The position numbers and the translations under genes are program-made. A stretch of DNA of 33,970 nt from Muribaculaceae bacterium (GTDB taxonomy: Bacteria > Bacteroidota > Bacteroidia > Bacteroidales > Muribaculaceae), in NCBI GenBank assembly GCA_003979155.1, contig RYWL01000015.1, forward strand, positions 1-33,970. The letters are read 5' to 3'. Under the pieces are notes generated by a model. The model had not been told where the DNA came from, did not search any database, and was given only the letters and a program-made list of their open reading frames with translations. This document shows positions 15,612-24,692 of the stretch, one piece after another (the first letter of the stretch is position 1; every line of letters begins with the position of its first letter).

Positions 15612-16653
15612 TTTTAATATTTGAATTGGCAATGTATTGATTGTTGTTTTCCTTGAGGAGCGAACGGAAAAGCTCGGCGGCATCGTCGAGCGAGCCGTAA
15701 AATTCGCCCCCGGCAGCATTGAGGTGTCCTCCGCCTCCGTAATGGTCGGCACAGAGCTCGTTTACAGGAAAAGAACCGCGGCTGCGCATCGACACGCGTA
15801 TGCAATCGCTTTCCTGGCGCATGAAGCACGAGTATATGATACCGGGTATTGAGAGCGGACGGTTGACGAGCCCCTCGGTGTCGCCTTTCACATATTTGAA
15901 CTTGTTGAGTTCGTCGCGTGAAAGGGTGATTAGCGCAGCGTGGTCGTCGGGGAAGACTTCCATTTTGTTGAGAATCGCATACGAGTTCAGTCGCAGACAG
16001 TTTGCCGAGAAAGTGTTGAACAGCTTATTGTACAGTTTTTCTTTATCGGCTCCTTTTCGTACCAGTTCGGCGGTGATTATATAAAGATCAGGGTCGGAGC
16101 AGTTGTACGAGAAGTTGCCGGTGTCGGTCATTATGCCAGCGAGCAAGCACTCGGCCGCATTGCGGTCGATTTCATTGAAGAGGCCTATGCCGCACACGAA
16201 GTAAAACAGCAGGCTGCAAGTGGCGCACAGCTCGGGGTGCGATATAACCACAGTAGCGTCGATGTTTGGATTCAAGTGGTGGTCGACGAGTATTTTTGGC
16301 GCTTTCGCTGCCTGAACGACATCGGCGATGCATCCGGTACGGTCGATGGTGTTGAAGTCGAGGCAGATGATGAGGTCGGCTTCTTTTATAAGTTTAGCTG
16401 CGAAATCGGCATGCTCCGAAGCATTGACAAGGTCTTTGGCGCCCGGCAGGCACTTGAGGTTGTCGAGAGCCTTGTCGGGGATAATAGCCTTTATGTCTTT
16501 GCCGATTGAAGAGAAAACGTGTACAGCGGCCAACGATGCGCCGATAGCATCGCCGTCGGGCCCGGTGTGGCAGACGGTGACTATTCTGTTGGCCTTGTTG
16601 ATAAGTCCGGTTGCCCGGGCTATCGATTTCTTATCGATTATCTGGTTTATCAT
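15598..16653 (-). CDS. DHH/DHHA1 phosphoesterase (NrnA-like oligoribonuclease / pAp or pApA phosphatase)
   Basis: A 351-residue DHH-superfamily hydrolase. The metal-binding set is visible: HTGPDGDAIGAS (H29, D33, D35), CLDF (D99) and the signature DHH at 124-126. A C-terminal DHHA1 domain ends with GGGGHLNAAGG, the substrate-binding glycine-rich motif. Family members of this size (NrnA) degrade 2-5 nt RNAs and 3'-phosphoadenosine phosphate, and some cleave pApA, the breakdown product of c-di-AMP. No transmembrane or PAS domains are present, unlike GdpP. It heads the operon, with a promoter placing the transcript start just before the ATG. Confidence 0.87.
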   Translation of the reverse strand: MINQIIDKKSIARATGLINKANRIVTVCHTGPDGDAIGASLAAVHVFSSIGKDIKAIIPDKALDNLKCLPGAKDLVNASEHADFAAKLIKEADLIICLDFNTIDRTGCIADVVQAAKAPKILVDHHLNPNIDATVVISHPELCATCSLLFYFVCGIGLFNEIDRNAAECLLAGIMTDTGNFSYNCSDPDLYIITAELVRKGADKEKLYNKLFNTFSANCLRLNSYAILNKMEVFPDDHAALITLSRDELNKFKYVKGDTEGLVNRPLSIPGIIYSCFMRQESDCIRVSMRSRGSFPVNELCADHYGGGGHLNAAGGEFYGSLDDAAELFRSLLKENNNQYIANSNIKNENI

Positions 16654-16669
16654 ATGTACAAATGTCTCG

Positions 16670-16702
16670 CAAAGTTACGAAAATTAGCCGAACGGAGGCA
16701 AT
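16670..16702 (-). promoter_or_regulatory. Promoter of the DHH - DUF4827 - glmM operon
   Basis: TAACTTTG (16670-16677) is preceded, 21 bases upstream, by ATTG (16699-16702), a 3-of-4 match to the -33 element. The predicted start point leaves a 5' leader of only about a dozen bases. Confidence 0.6.
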
Positions 16703-16858
16703 TATGTAGATTGACGTGTATCTTTTTAAGATTTCTTAAGGTAGGTATGTCGCCGCTGTCGTGACTGTCTGATGCGTTAAATACGGTTAAAATAAAATAT
16801 CTGTGCTGAAAGATTTTTTTTTGCCGATGTTTTAATAAGTAGTTAAAACTATCTGTTT

Positions 16859-18190
16859 ATGAAGTACCGTTTATCATTGTGCAGCGCTGTATGTGCTCTT
16901 CTGCTGTTTGTAGCTCCGCTTTATTGCCATGGGGAGAATCCGAAGCAGTGGTGGCACAGCTTTGACGACAGCCGCCTTGATACGCTTATTGCCATTGGTA
17001 TGGCAAACAACTACGATGTGAGCATGGCCATGCGCCGTATAGATATCGCCAAAGCGACAGTCCGCCAGGCCGAAAGTGCATGGTATCCACAACTTGGGCT
17101 GGAGGCCGGTTGGAATAAGTCTCGTCAGTCGGGACGTATAGCCGGACGCGAAGGAAGCGCCACCGGCACGTCTTATTTCAGAGGAGAAGTGACAATGAGT
17201 TGGGAAATCGACGTTTTCGGCAAAGTCAGGGCTCAGGTAAACCACGACAAAAAGCAGATGCAGCTTAGTTCTGCCGAATTCGATGGCGCCATGCTTACGG
17301 TACAGGCTTCGATAGCTACTGCTTATTTCACATTGCTGATGCACCGTGCCCAGCTTGCCTTGGCCAATGAGCATGTCGCAAGTCAGAAGCAGCTTCTCTC
17401 CATCACCGAGAAACGATATAAAACGAAACTGGTGTCGAAACTCGATGTGGCTCAGGCCAGCACGCTGTATTATGGCACAGAATCGTCCATACCCGCGCTT
17501 GAATCGTCGATAGAGGCGGATTACAATGCTATTGCAGTTCTGCTTGGATTAGAGCGCCAAAACCTTCCGTCCGGTATTTACGAAGATGCCGAGCTCCCGA
17601 CGGCCCGGCGGTATGTATTGTCGGATATTCCGGCAGATATGATTCGCCGCAGGCCCGATGTGGTTGCCGCGGAGAAAAGTATTGATGTCGCCGCAGCCGC
17701 GCTTGGCATTGCAAAGAGCGAATACCTTCCTTCGCTGTCATTACAGGCATCGGCCGGCACTGCCGCACATAATATAGGCGATGTTTTCGATCGTCAGGCC
17801 TTCACATATACTGTAGCTCCGACATTGTCGTGGACTATTTTCGATGGCTTCGGCCGCCGTGCCGCCACTGCGTCGGCTCGTGAGAATATGAAATACGAAG
17901 TCGACAACTACAATATGACTGTGATTGAGGCGGTGCAGGAAGTGAACAACGCTCTCTCGGCATATAATGCCACACTCAGATATATCGACCTTGTGCAGAA
18001 AGCGGTCGACTCAAGCCACGAATCGGTGGTCCTTTCGCTCGACCGGTATAAGCAGGGACTTACCGATTTCTACAATGTGGTTGAGGCACATCTCAGTTAT
18101 CTTACTTATCAGAATAATCTTGTTAGCGCCCGCGGACAAGTGCTTGCCAACCTGATTGACCTCTACAAATCACTTGGCGGAGGGTTCTAA
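16859..18190 (+). CDS. Outer-membrane efflux channel (TolC/OprM family)
   Basis: A 443-residue outer-membrane factor that would form the exit duct of the tripartite pump encoded with it. It has an N-terminal signal peptide (core at about 8-22); there is a Cys at 23 but the preceding PLY is not a good lipobox. Both repeats of the trimeric channel are recognisable: a first half beginning DDSRLDTLIAIGMANNYDV with the strand region MSWEIDVFGKVRAQ, and a second half with RRRPDVVAAEKS, SEYLPSLSLQASAG, PTLSWTIFDGFGRRA and LDRYKQGLTDFYNVVEAHLS. The PDV and GLTDFY-like signatures point to the OprM/NodT branch. The adaptor gene follows after 15 bases. No consensus promoter precedes it; TATCTGTG at 16798-16805 is a weak -7 candidate. 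Confidence 0.93.
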   Translation: MKYRLSLCSAVCALLLFVAPLYCHGENPKQWWHSFDDSRLDTLIAIGMANNYDVSMAMRRIDIAKATVRQAESAWYPQLGLEAGWNKSRQSGRIAGREGSATGTSYFRGEVTMSWEIDVFGKVRAQVNHDKKQMQLSSAEFDGAMLTVQASIATAYFTLLMHRAQLALANEHVASQKQLLSITEKRYKTKLVSKLDVAQASTLYYGTESSIPALESSIEADYNAIAVLLGLERQNLPSGIYEDAELPTARRYVLSDIPADMIRRRPDVVAAEKSIDVAAAALGIAKSEYLPSLSLQASAGTAAHNIGDVFDRQAFTYTVAPTLSWTIFDGFGRRAATASARENMKYEVDNYNMTVIEAVQEVNNALSAYNATLRYIDLVQKAVDSSHESVVLSLDRYKQGLTDFYNVVEAHLSYLTYQNNLVSARGQVLANLIDLYKSLGGGF

Positions 18191-18205
18191 AAAACACTCG
18201 GATAT

Positions 18206-19327
18206 ATGAAAACAATTAGTGTCATTTTATTGTCTGCCGCATTGGCCCCGGCAGGATTTTCGCTCACATCATGCCATAGACAGACAACTGCAAAACCGGA
18301 GCTGATGAGCGTCGACGTAGCATATCCAACAGAGGATTCGGTGATGATTTACAAGACATATCCGGGTACACTCAAAGCCCGACGGACAGTAGAGATTGTG
18401 GGGCGCGTGAACGGTTATCTCCTCTCTGCCAACTATAATTCGGGCGATTTGGTGAAGAAGGGCAAAGTGCTTTTCCGAATTGAGGATACGAGCTACCGCG
18501 ATGCTGTGGCGAAAGCCGAAGCCGCTCTGGCGACAGCCGAGGGCAATCTACAATATGCCGAAACAAGATATAATGCCATGGAGGAGGCCCTTAAGGGCGA
18601 TGCCGTGAGCGAGATGGAAGTAAAAGAGGCGCAAAGCACACTCGTGGAGTGCAAGGCGGCCGTTAAGCAAGCCCGGGCATCGCTGCAGCAGGCTCGTACC
18701 ACTCTGTCGTATTGCACTGTTACGGCTCCTTTCGACGGGCATGTATCCGATACAAAGATTTCTGTAGGCGGTTTTGTCGGCGGAGAAGCTTCTCCGGTCG
18801 AACTTGCCACAATATATATGGACGACAATATGGATGCTGTTTTTGCCATCGACGACGATAATGCGCTCGGGCAACTGCGAAAAAATATCGAGTCGGGGCT
18901 GATAGACTACAAGCATATTCCCATATCATTCTCAGAGAATCTCAGCCGTCCTTATTACGGAGTTCTCTCATATGAGGCCCCCAATATCGACACGTCAACC
19001 GGTACAATGGAGCTTAAGGCAGCTCTGGCAAACCCAGATTATGAGTTGAAAAGCGGCATGTATGCCAGCATCAAGCTTCCTTATGAGGCCGACCCCGATG
19101 CAATACTCATTAAAGATGCTGCAATCGGCACCGACCAGCTTGGGAAATATGTATATGTGGTCAATGACTCCGACAAAGTCGTTTACACACCTATAAAGAT
19201 TGGTGACCTTGTGCGCGATTCGCTCCGTATTGTCAATTCTGGCATAACAGTCAAAGACCGCTATGTTACAAAGGCTCTCATGAAGGTGCGCGACGGACTT
19301 GAGGTGAAACCTGTAGTTGTCAAATAA
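18206..19327 (+). CDS. RND efflux periplasmic adaptor (AcrA/MexE-like membrane fusion lipoprotein)
   Basis: A 373-residue membrane-fusion protein with a lipobox LTSC (Cys23), so lipid-anchored in the periplasm. The order is beta-barrel strand (SVMIYKTYPGTLKARRTVEIVGRVNGYL), the first half of the lipoyl domain (SGDLVKKGKVLFRIED), an alpha-hairpin coiled coil rich in Ala/Glu (about 90-160), the second lipoyl half (TTLSYCTVTAPFDGHVSD) and a C-terminal barrel plus membrane-proximal domain. It bridges the outer-membrane channel and the pump encoded on either side; the pump gene follows after 15 bases. Substrates cannot be inferred; bile salts, dyes and antibiotics are common for gut relatives. Confidence 0.94.
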   Translation: MKTISVILLSAALAPAGFSLTSCHRQTTAKPELMSVDVAYPTEDSVMIYKTYPGTLKARRTVEIVGRVNGYLLSANYNSGDLVKKGKVLFRIEDTSYRDAVAKAEAALATAEGNLQYAETRYNAMEEALKGDAVSEMEVKEAQSTLVECKAAVKQARASLQQARTTLSYCTVTAPFDGHVSDTKISVGGFVGGEASPVELATIYMDDNMDAVFAIDDDNALGQLRKNIESGLIDYKHIPISFSENLSRPYYGVLSYEAPNIDTSTGTMELKAALANPDYELKSGMYASIKLPYEADPDAILIKDAAIGTDQLGKYVYVVNDSDKVVYTPIKIGDLVRDSLRIVNSGITVKDRYVTKALMKVRDGLEVKPVVVK

Positions 19328-19342
19328 ACTTAGCGGCGTATT

Positions 19343-22300
19343 ATGTTCAGCAAATTTTTTATCCAGCGCCCCATATTTGCCACGGTGCTTGCAATCCTGA
19401 TGATACTGGCAGGATTAATTACTGTGAAGTTGCTTCCGGTGGCACAGTATCCCGATATTACACCTCCTACAATCTTTGTTTCGGCTTCGTATCCGGGTGC
19501 CGATGCCCAGACCGTAGCCGAAACCGTCGGTGTGCCTATCGAGGAGCAGGTCAACGGAGTGGAAGGCATGATGTACATGAGTTCTTCGTCGGGAAACGAT
19601 GGCTCGTATTCTCTTCAGATTACTTTTGAAAACGGCACCGACCTCGACATGGCTGCTGTAAAGGTTCAGAACCGAGTGTCGGAAGCCGAGCCTCAGCTTC
19701 CGTCTGCAGTGAAGCAGCAGGGTGTTAGTGTGCAGGGCCGGTCGTCGAATATCATTCTCTTTCTCGCTCTTGAGAGCGACGTGCCCGACCGCTATGACGG
19801 GCTGTATCTCACCAACTATGCACAGCTGAGCATCGTCGACGAACTCTCGCGAATTGACGGTGTGGGAGGCGTGAGTGCTTTCGGCTCGGGCGAATACAGC
19901 ATGCGTGTGTGGCTCGACCCGGAGAAAATGCGTGTCCGTGGAATCACGCCCTCCGATGTCTCTGCCGCTATCTCAAGTCAGAATATCGAGGTCTCGGCCG
20001 GCTCTGTGGGTGCGCCTCCTGCCGACACGGGCACTCAGTTTGAGTTTACGCTCACTTCGGCCGGGCGTCTTAAAGATGCCGAGGAATTTGAGAATATTGT
20101 TGTGCGCACCAACGCCGACGGCGGCATATTGCGTCTGAAGGATATTGCCCGAGTGGATATGGGCAGCCAGTCTTACTCTATGATTTCAAATGTGTCGGGG
20201 CGTGATGCCGGCCTTATCGGTGTGTATCAGTTGCCTGGAGCAAATGCCATGAAAGTGGCGTCGGCGGTTAAAAAACGTATGGAGGAACTTAAGGAGTATT
20301 TTCCCGAAGGTGTCAATTACAAAATAATTCTCGACACAACCGACTTCGTGTCGGCTTCTATCGACGAAGTACTTGTCACTTTTCTTGAGACTACTCTGAT
20401 TGTGATGCTTGTCATTCTTCTTTTCCTCCAGAACTGGCGTGCGGTGGTGATTCCAATGATTACCATACCGGTGTCGCTCATAGCCACATTTGCCGTGATG
20501 AAGCTTATGGGCTTCACACTCAACACACTCACACTCTTCGGCCTTGTGCTTGCCATAGCCATTGTGGTCGATGATGCCATAGTTGTGGTGGAGGATGTGG
20601 CGCGTATCCTGTCCAAAGGAGGATGTACGCCCACGCAGGCGGCCGAAAAAGCGATGGATGAGCTTTCGGGGCCTGTTGTCGGCGAGGTGCTGGTGCTACT
20701 GTCGGTATTCATTCCCACGGCATTTATTTCGGGCATTACAGGCGAGCTTTACAAACAGTTCGCACTGACAATTGCGGTGTCGACCGCATTCTCGGGATTT
20801 AACGCACTGACATTTACTCCGGCCATGTGTGCGCTCTTCCTGCGTCCGAAAAGCCGTAAGCCCACATTCTTTATTTACCGCTGGTTCAACACCGTATTTG
20901 AAAAAATACGCAATTTCTACAACGGCACGGTTGGGCACATGCTGCGCAAGCCGGTGCTGAGTTTTCTGGTGTTTGTCGCTTTCTGCGCTCTTGCATTCTG
21001 GGGCTTCTTCCGTTGGCCTACAAGTTATGTTCCGCAGGAAGATATGGGTTATTTCATGACCTCGGTTCAGTTGCCTACCGGTGCGTCGATTGAACGCACG
21101 GACAGCGTGATGAAAGAAGTCGAGGGAAAGGTGCTTTCGCTTCCACAGGTGAAAGACGTAATTTCCGTTACCGGTAATTCGTTTCTTGGCGGCGGCGCAT
21201 CGAGCAACCTCGGTTCGATGTTCGTGATACTTAAACCATGGAAAGAGCGCAAGGGTAGCGCCAACGATGTGGAGTCGGTGATTGCCCGAGTGTCGGAAAT
21301 CACCGCCAGCGTGCAGGATGCTGTGGTTTTCTCGGTGAACCCGCCGGCAATTCCGGGCCTCGGAGTATCGTCGGGCCTGCAGATGCAGATTCTTGATGTA
21401 AACAACCTCGGAAGCAAGGAGATGGCTCAGGCTGTGTCTGAAATACAGCGTGCGGCGGCCGAGTATCCCGAGCTGAAAGAAGTTACGTCGCTGTATCAGG
21501 CGGCTAACCCGCAGTATAACGTGAAAATCAACCGCGACCGTGCCAAACTCTATGGCCTGACGCTCGAAAGCATCTACAGCACATTGTCGTCGTTCATGGG
21601 TACGAATTATGTCAACGACTTTGTCAAGTTCGGCCGTACTTATGAGGTGCTCATAAGCGGTTCGGCTCTGTCGCGTTCGCAGGCCGACGATGTGCTCAAG
21701 CTCAGTGTCCGCAACGACAAAGGGGATATGGTGCCGTTTGCAGCTTTCGCATCTGTGGAGGAGACTCTCGGACAAGCAAATGTGAACAGATATAATATGT
21801 ACTCCACCGCCTCGGTCAACGCCGTGCTTGCTCCGCACGTAAGTTCGTCGAATGGCATCAAGGCTATGGAAGAAATTATGGAGAAGGCTATCGGCCCGTC
21901 GTTCTCATATGCCTGGACCGGAGAGGCTCTGCAGGAAACGGAGTCGGGAACCAGCATAAGCATGGCGCTGATTTTTGCAGTGATTATAACAATACTTGTG
22001 CTTGCCGCTCAATATGAATCATGGACCGACCCTCTTGCAGTGGTGATAACCACTCCAACCGCCATTCTCGGCACAGTTCTCGGATGTATCCTTCTGGGAC
22101 AGAGCATAAGCATTTATACCCAGATTGGTATAATATTGTTGCTCGGCATGGCGGCCAAAAATGCGATTCTTATTGTTGAGTATGCCACAGATTACCGTAA
22201 ATCCGGCATGCCTGTGCGTCAGGCAGCTGAAAGTGCCGGCAATGTGCGACTGAGACCTATTCTGATGACAGCGCTGGCATTCGTATTCGGCGTTATGCCA

Positions 22301-22522
22301 ATGCTCTTTGCCACAGGAGCCGGTGCTGGCAGCCGTCTGTCGCTTGGCACAGCCGTTGTGTTCGGCATGGCAGTCAATGCGGTGCTCGGCACCTTGTTTG
22401 TGCCTAACTTCTGGGAACTCTTCGAAAATATCCGTGAGAAATATCTGTCGAAAATGTTTGCAGGCTCAGATGTTGTTGTGCCTCCTTCGAAAGATTCTGA
22501 CAACAGCGGTGCCGATATCTGA
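19343..22522 (+). CDS. RND efflux pump, HAE1 family (AcrB/MexB-like)
   Basis: A 1059-residue inner-membrane proton-driven transporter, full length for HAE1. It opens with SKFFIQRPIFATVLAI and transmembrane helix 1, then a large periplasmic porter/docking loop, helices 2-6, a second loop and helices 8-12. The proton-relay residues are present: adjacent Asp410-Asp411 in IVVDDAIVVVEDV (helix 4) and Lys939 in GMAAKNAILIVEYA (helix 10). The PVAQYPDITPP motif after helix 1 is typical of multidrug rather than metal exporters. It completes a three-gene operon with channel and adaptor. No TetR, AraC or two-component regulator gene lies next to it, so control must be in trans. Confidence 0.96.
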   Translation: MFSKFFIQRPIFATVLAILMILAGLITVKLLPVAQYPDITPPTIFVSASYPGADAQTVAETVGVPIEEQVNGVEGMMYMSSSSGNDGSYSLQITFENGTDLDMAAVKVQNRVSEAEPQLPSAVKQQGVSVQGRSSNIILFLALESDVPDRYDGLYLTNYAQLSIVDELSRIDGVGGVSAFGSGEYSMRVWLDPEKMRVRGITPSDVSAAISSQNIEVSAGSVGAPPADTGTQFEFTLTSAGRLKDAEEFENIVVRTNADGGILRLKDIARVDMGSQSYSMISNVSGRDAGLIGVYQLPGANAMKVASAVKKRMEELKEYFPEGVNYKIILDTTDFVSASIDEVLVTFLETTLIVMLVILLFLQNWRAVVIPMITIPVSLIATFAVMKLMGFTLNTLTLFGLVLAIAIVVDDAIVVVEDVARILSKGGCTPTQAAEKAMDELSGPVVGEVLVLLSVFIPTAFISGITGELYKQFALTIAVSTAFSGFNALTFTPAMCALFLRPKSRKPTFFIYRWFNTVFEKIRNFYNGTVGHMLRKPVLSFLVFVAFCALAFWGFFRWPTSYVPQEDMGYFMTSVQLPTGASIERTDSVMKEVEGKVLSLPQVKDVISVTGNSFLGGGASSNLGSMFVILKPWKERKGSANDVESVIARVSEITASVQDAVVFSVNPPAIPGLGVSSGLQMQILDVNNLGSKEMAQAVSEIQRAAAEYPELKEVTSLYQAANPQYNVKINRDRAKLYGLTLESIYSTLSSFMGTNYVNDFVKFGRTYEVLISGSALSRSQADDVLKLSVRNDKGDMVPFAAFASVEETLGQANVNRYNMYSTASVNAVLAPHVSSSNGIKAMEEIMEKAIGPSFSYAWTGEALQETESGTSISMALIFAVIITILVLAAQYESWTDPLAVVITTPTAILGTVLGCILLGQSISIYTQIGIILLLGMAAKNAILIVEYATDYRKSGMPVRQAAESAGNVRLRPILMTALAFVFGVMPMLFATGAGAGSRLSLGTAVVFGMAVNAVLGTLFVPNFWELFENIREKYLSKMFAGSDVVVPPSKDSDNSGADI

Positions 22523-22544
22523 TCCGGCTGAACTCAAATAATAA

Positions 22545-22578
22545 AAAAGAGACTCTGTCATTCGACAGAGTCTCTTTT
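22545..22578. terminator. Bidirectional intrinsic terminator between the RND operon and tRNA-Glu
   Basis: A perfect 15-bp inverted repeat (22545-22559 with 22564-22578) around a 4-base loop, flanked by an A-run on the left and TTTT on the right. It can therefore end the plus-strand RND operon and the minus-strand tRNA transcript alike. It lies 23 bases after the pump stop codon. Confidence 0.9.
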
Positions 22579-22585
22579 GCGATTG

Positions 22586-22658
22586 TAGCGAATTCGGGAA
22601 TCGAACCCGAGTCTCCACCTTGAGAGGGTGGCGTGCTAGGCCACTACACTAAATCGCC
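22586..22658 (-). tRNA. tRNA-Glu (anticodon CUC)
   Basis: 73 bases on the minus strand with all four arms: acceptor GGCGATT/ATTCGCT, D-stem GTGT/GCAC, anticodon stem CCACC/GGTGG around CTCTCAA (anticodon CTC, Glu GAG codons), a four-base variable region, and T-stem TCGGG/CCCGA around TTCGATT. Discriminator base A73; CCA is not encoded. The acceptor stem carries a G1-U72 wobble and a U6-U67 mismatch, an unusual pair of weak positions. A perfect promoter lies about 36 bases upstream and the bidirectional terminator follows 8 bases after the 3' end. Confidence 0.92.
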
Positions 22659-22693
22659 TTGCTTCATTGGGCGGCTTCCCGCCTTTTGCGATG

Positions 22694-22725
22694 CAAAGTT
22701 ACAACGACTTTTTAGATTGTGCAAA
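22694..22725 (-). promoter_or_regulatory. Perfect Bacteroidota promoter for tRNA-Glu
   Basis: TTTG (22722-22725), 20 bases, then TAACTTTG (22694-22701) on the minus strand, with the same spacing and -7 sequence as the tRNA-Lys promoter. Confidence 0.8.
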
Positions 22726-22827
22726 TGTTGGATGATGAATTAACAAATTTTTAGATTTGAGCTGTTTCAAAATCTTGTACGAGGAATTTTTCGGATGCAT
22801 TGTATTCGATATTCTATGTGGAAAGCG

Positions 22828-22835
22828 TAATTTTG
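22828..22835 (+). promoter_or_regulatory. -7 element for the AlkD-like gene
   Basis: TAATTTTG, about 64 bases before the ATG at 22899. No TTTG at the expected -33 position. The rest of 22702-22898 shows no further feature. Confidence 0.4.
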
Positions 22836-22898
22836 CAAAAGAAAAAGCAGGTGATATAAAATAAGAAGTAGAAAAACTTCCTATAATAAGGTACAGAT

Positions 22899-23444
22899 AT
22901 GGAAGAAAAAAAATATAACGACATGCAGACCGTAAAGCGTCGGTTCTTCGCTATGAGGAACGGCGTGATAGCCGATACTCTTCGTTCGGCCGGGCTTCCT
23001 TACAAGATTATTTTCGGGCTCAATCTGCCGCAAATCGTAGAAATTGCCGCCGAAGTTCCGCACACGCGCGAGCTTGCGGAAGCGTTGTGGGCTAACAACA
23101 CTACGCGCGAGAGCATGCTTCTTGCGCCAATGCTTGTCGACCCGTCGTCATTCGGCATCGACGACGCAAGGCGCTGGCTTGATTCGGTACCTGCCGCTGA
23201 AGTTGCCGATGTGCTTTGTCACAGACTGTTGCGCAAGACTCCTTATGCATGGGAGCTGGCCGAGATGCTCATCGACAGCCGGCGTGCGCCTTTCGATATG
23301 TATGTTGCCCTACGCCTTGCGTTCAATCTGGTGGCGACGGCTCCCGAACGAGCCCTGGCCGTGGCAGAGAAAGGTGGCACACATACAGTGGCTTTGGCTC
23401 TTGCCGATGAAGCGCGTTTTCTTATCACCGGCGAACTGAACTGA
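22899..23444 (+). CDS. Probable DNA alkylation repair family protein (AlkD-like HEAT-repeat)
   Basis: A 181-residue all-helical cytosolic protein. The opening VKRRFFAMRNGVIADTLRSAG and IIFGLNLPQIVEIAAE resemble the start of Bacteroidales proteins annotated as DNA alkylation repair enzymes. The remainder is built of short paired helices (RELAEALWANNTTRESMLLAPML, ARRWLDSVPAAEVADVL) like the HEAT-like repeats of AlkD, a glycosylase that removes N3- and N7-alkylpurines without base flipping. It is shorter than classic AlkD (about 230), and I cannot point with confidence to the catalytic Asp/Trp residues, so enzymatic activity is uncertain. It has its own -7 element and is followed after 57 bases by an MFS gene on the same strand. 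Confidence 0.5.
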   Translation: MEEKKYNDMQTVKRRFFAMRNGVIADTLRSAGLPYKIIFGLNLPQIVEIAAEVPHTRELAEALWANNTTRESMLLAPMLVDPSSFGIDDARRWLDSVPAAEVADVLCHRLLRKTPYAWELAEMLIDSRRAPFDMYVALRLAFNLVATAPERALAVAEKGGTHTVALALADEARFLITGELN

Positions 23445-23501
23445 AGCCCCTGCCGGCGGAAAAGCATCATGTAATCTTTTGTTGGTCATATACATAAAAA
23501 A

Positions 23502-24689
23502 TTGAACGATAAACCATCTGAAAAGCTGTGGAACAGAGAGTATGTGAAAGTGATGCTCTGCAATTTCCTGCTTTTCTTCGCTTTCTATCTTCTCACCCCA
23601 CTCCTTCCTATATATCTCGACGCAGAGTTTAAAGTCGACAAAGACACTATCGGTCTTGTTTTGTCGGGTTATGTTGTGGCAACACTTCTCATTCGTCCGT
23701 TCAGCGGATTTTTTGTAGACTCGTTCAATCGGCGCAAAGTACTCTCGCTCTGTTTTTTCTTCTTTTTTCTGTGTTTTACCGGTTATATAGGAGCCGGCAC
23801 CTTGCTTATGTTTGCTATAGTGCGCACCATGCACGGCATACCCTTTGGAGCCACAACTGTAGCCAACTCCACGGTCGCTATCGATGTGTTGCCTTCGTCA
23901 AGGCGCAACGAGGGCATAGGATATTACGGACTGAGCAATAATGTAGCCATGGCGATAGCGCCGTCGGCCGGAATATGGATATATCATGCTACCGACAATT
24001 TCAAATTGCTTTTCTGGATATCGCTTATTCTTGCCTTTCTCGGCTTTTTGCTCACTACACGTGTGAAATTGCCGCAGAGAGCTCTTGCTACGGGCAAGCC
24101 TAAACTCTCGCTCGACCATTTCTTCCTCAGCCAGGCGTGGCCCTTGGCTGTGAATATACTTATGTTTGGCCTCTGCTGGGGAGTGATGCAGAATTATGTG
24201 GCTATTTTTGGACAGGAACGTCTCGATATAACCGACGGTACGGGTGTTTTCTTCGCATTGCTGTCGGCCGGTCTCATCATTTCGCGTTTCTTCGGAGGCA
24301 AACAATTGCGTCGCGGAGAGATATCGGCAAGTGGCGCCTTGGGCGTGGTCTTGTCGACAATCGGATATGCCTTGTTCGCTTTTTCGCCCGGCGTGTGGGC
24401 CTACTATCTGTCGGCGCTGTTCATCGGCCTGGGCAACGGGAGGCTTTATCCGGCGATGTTGAATATGTTTGTTAATATGGCCCGGCACGACCAGCGCGGC
24501 ACAGCAAATTCGTCGATTCTCATATCGTGGGATATGGGCATGGGCATCGGAATTGTTGTCGGCGGTTTCCTTATTGAATATATAAGTTACACCACAGCGT
24601 TCTGGACAACCGCAGCGATTCAAGCTGTGGGTGCGGCCTTTTATCTCCTATATTCATTGAAGTATTTCGACTGCAACAAGCTCGTGTGA
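23502..24689 (+). CDS. Major facilitator superfamily transporter
   Basis: A 395-residue, 12-helix MFS protein. The loop between helices 2 and 3 reads GFFVDSFNRRKVL, a variant of the MFS GxxxDxxxRR motif, and NEGIGYYGLSNNVAMAIAPSAG is the helix 5 region of drug/arabinose-efflux-like carriers. The start is a TTG; no ATG or GTG occurs in frame before the first helix, and the charged opening NDKPSEKLWNREY fits a cytosolic N-terminus. Substrate unknown. It shares direction with the AlkD-like gene 57 bases upstream and runs head-on into the next MFS gene, with only three bases between the two stop codons. Confidence 0.85.
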   Translation: MNDKPSEKLWNREYVKVMLCNFLLFFAFYLLTPLLPIYLDAEFKVDKDTIGLVLSGYVVATLLIRPFSGFFVDSFNRRKVLSLCFFFFFLCFTGYIGAGTLLMFAIVRTMHGIPFGATTVANSTVAIDVLPSSRRNEGIGYYGLSNNVAMAIAPSAGIWIYHATDNFKLLFWISLILAFLGFLLTTRVKLPQRALATGKPKLSLDHFFLSQAWPLAVNILMFGLCWGVMQNYVAIFGQERLDITDGTGVFFALLSAGLIISRFFGGKQLRRGEISASGALGVVLSTIGYALFAFSPGVWAYYLSALFIGLGNGRLYPAMLNMFVNMARHDQRGTANSSILISWDMGMGIGIVVGGFLIEYISYTTAFWTTAAIQAVGAAFYLLYSLKYFDCNKLV

Positions 24690-24692
24690 GTG

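Noticed and set aside
15612-15752. 47-codon N-terminal extension of the DUF4827 lipoprotein
   Set aside because: Lies inside the DHH gene and would place the lipoprotein signal internally.
20696-21838. 380-codon open frame opposite the RND pump gene
   Set aside because: His/Arg-rich shadow of the pump gene with no domain or start context.
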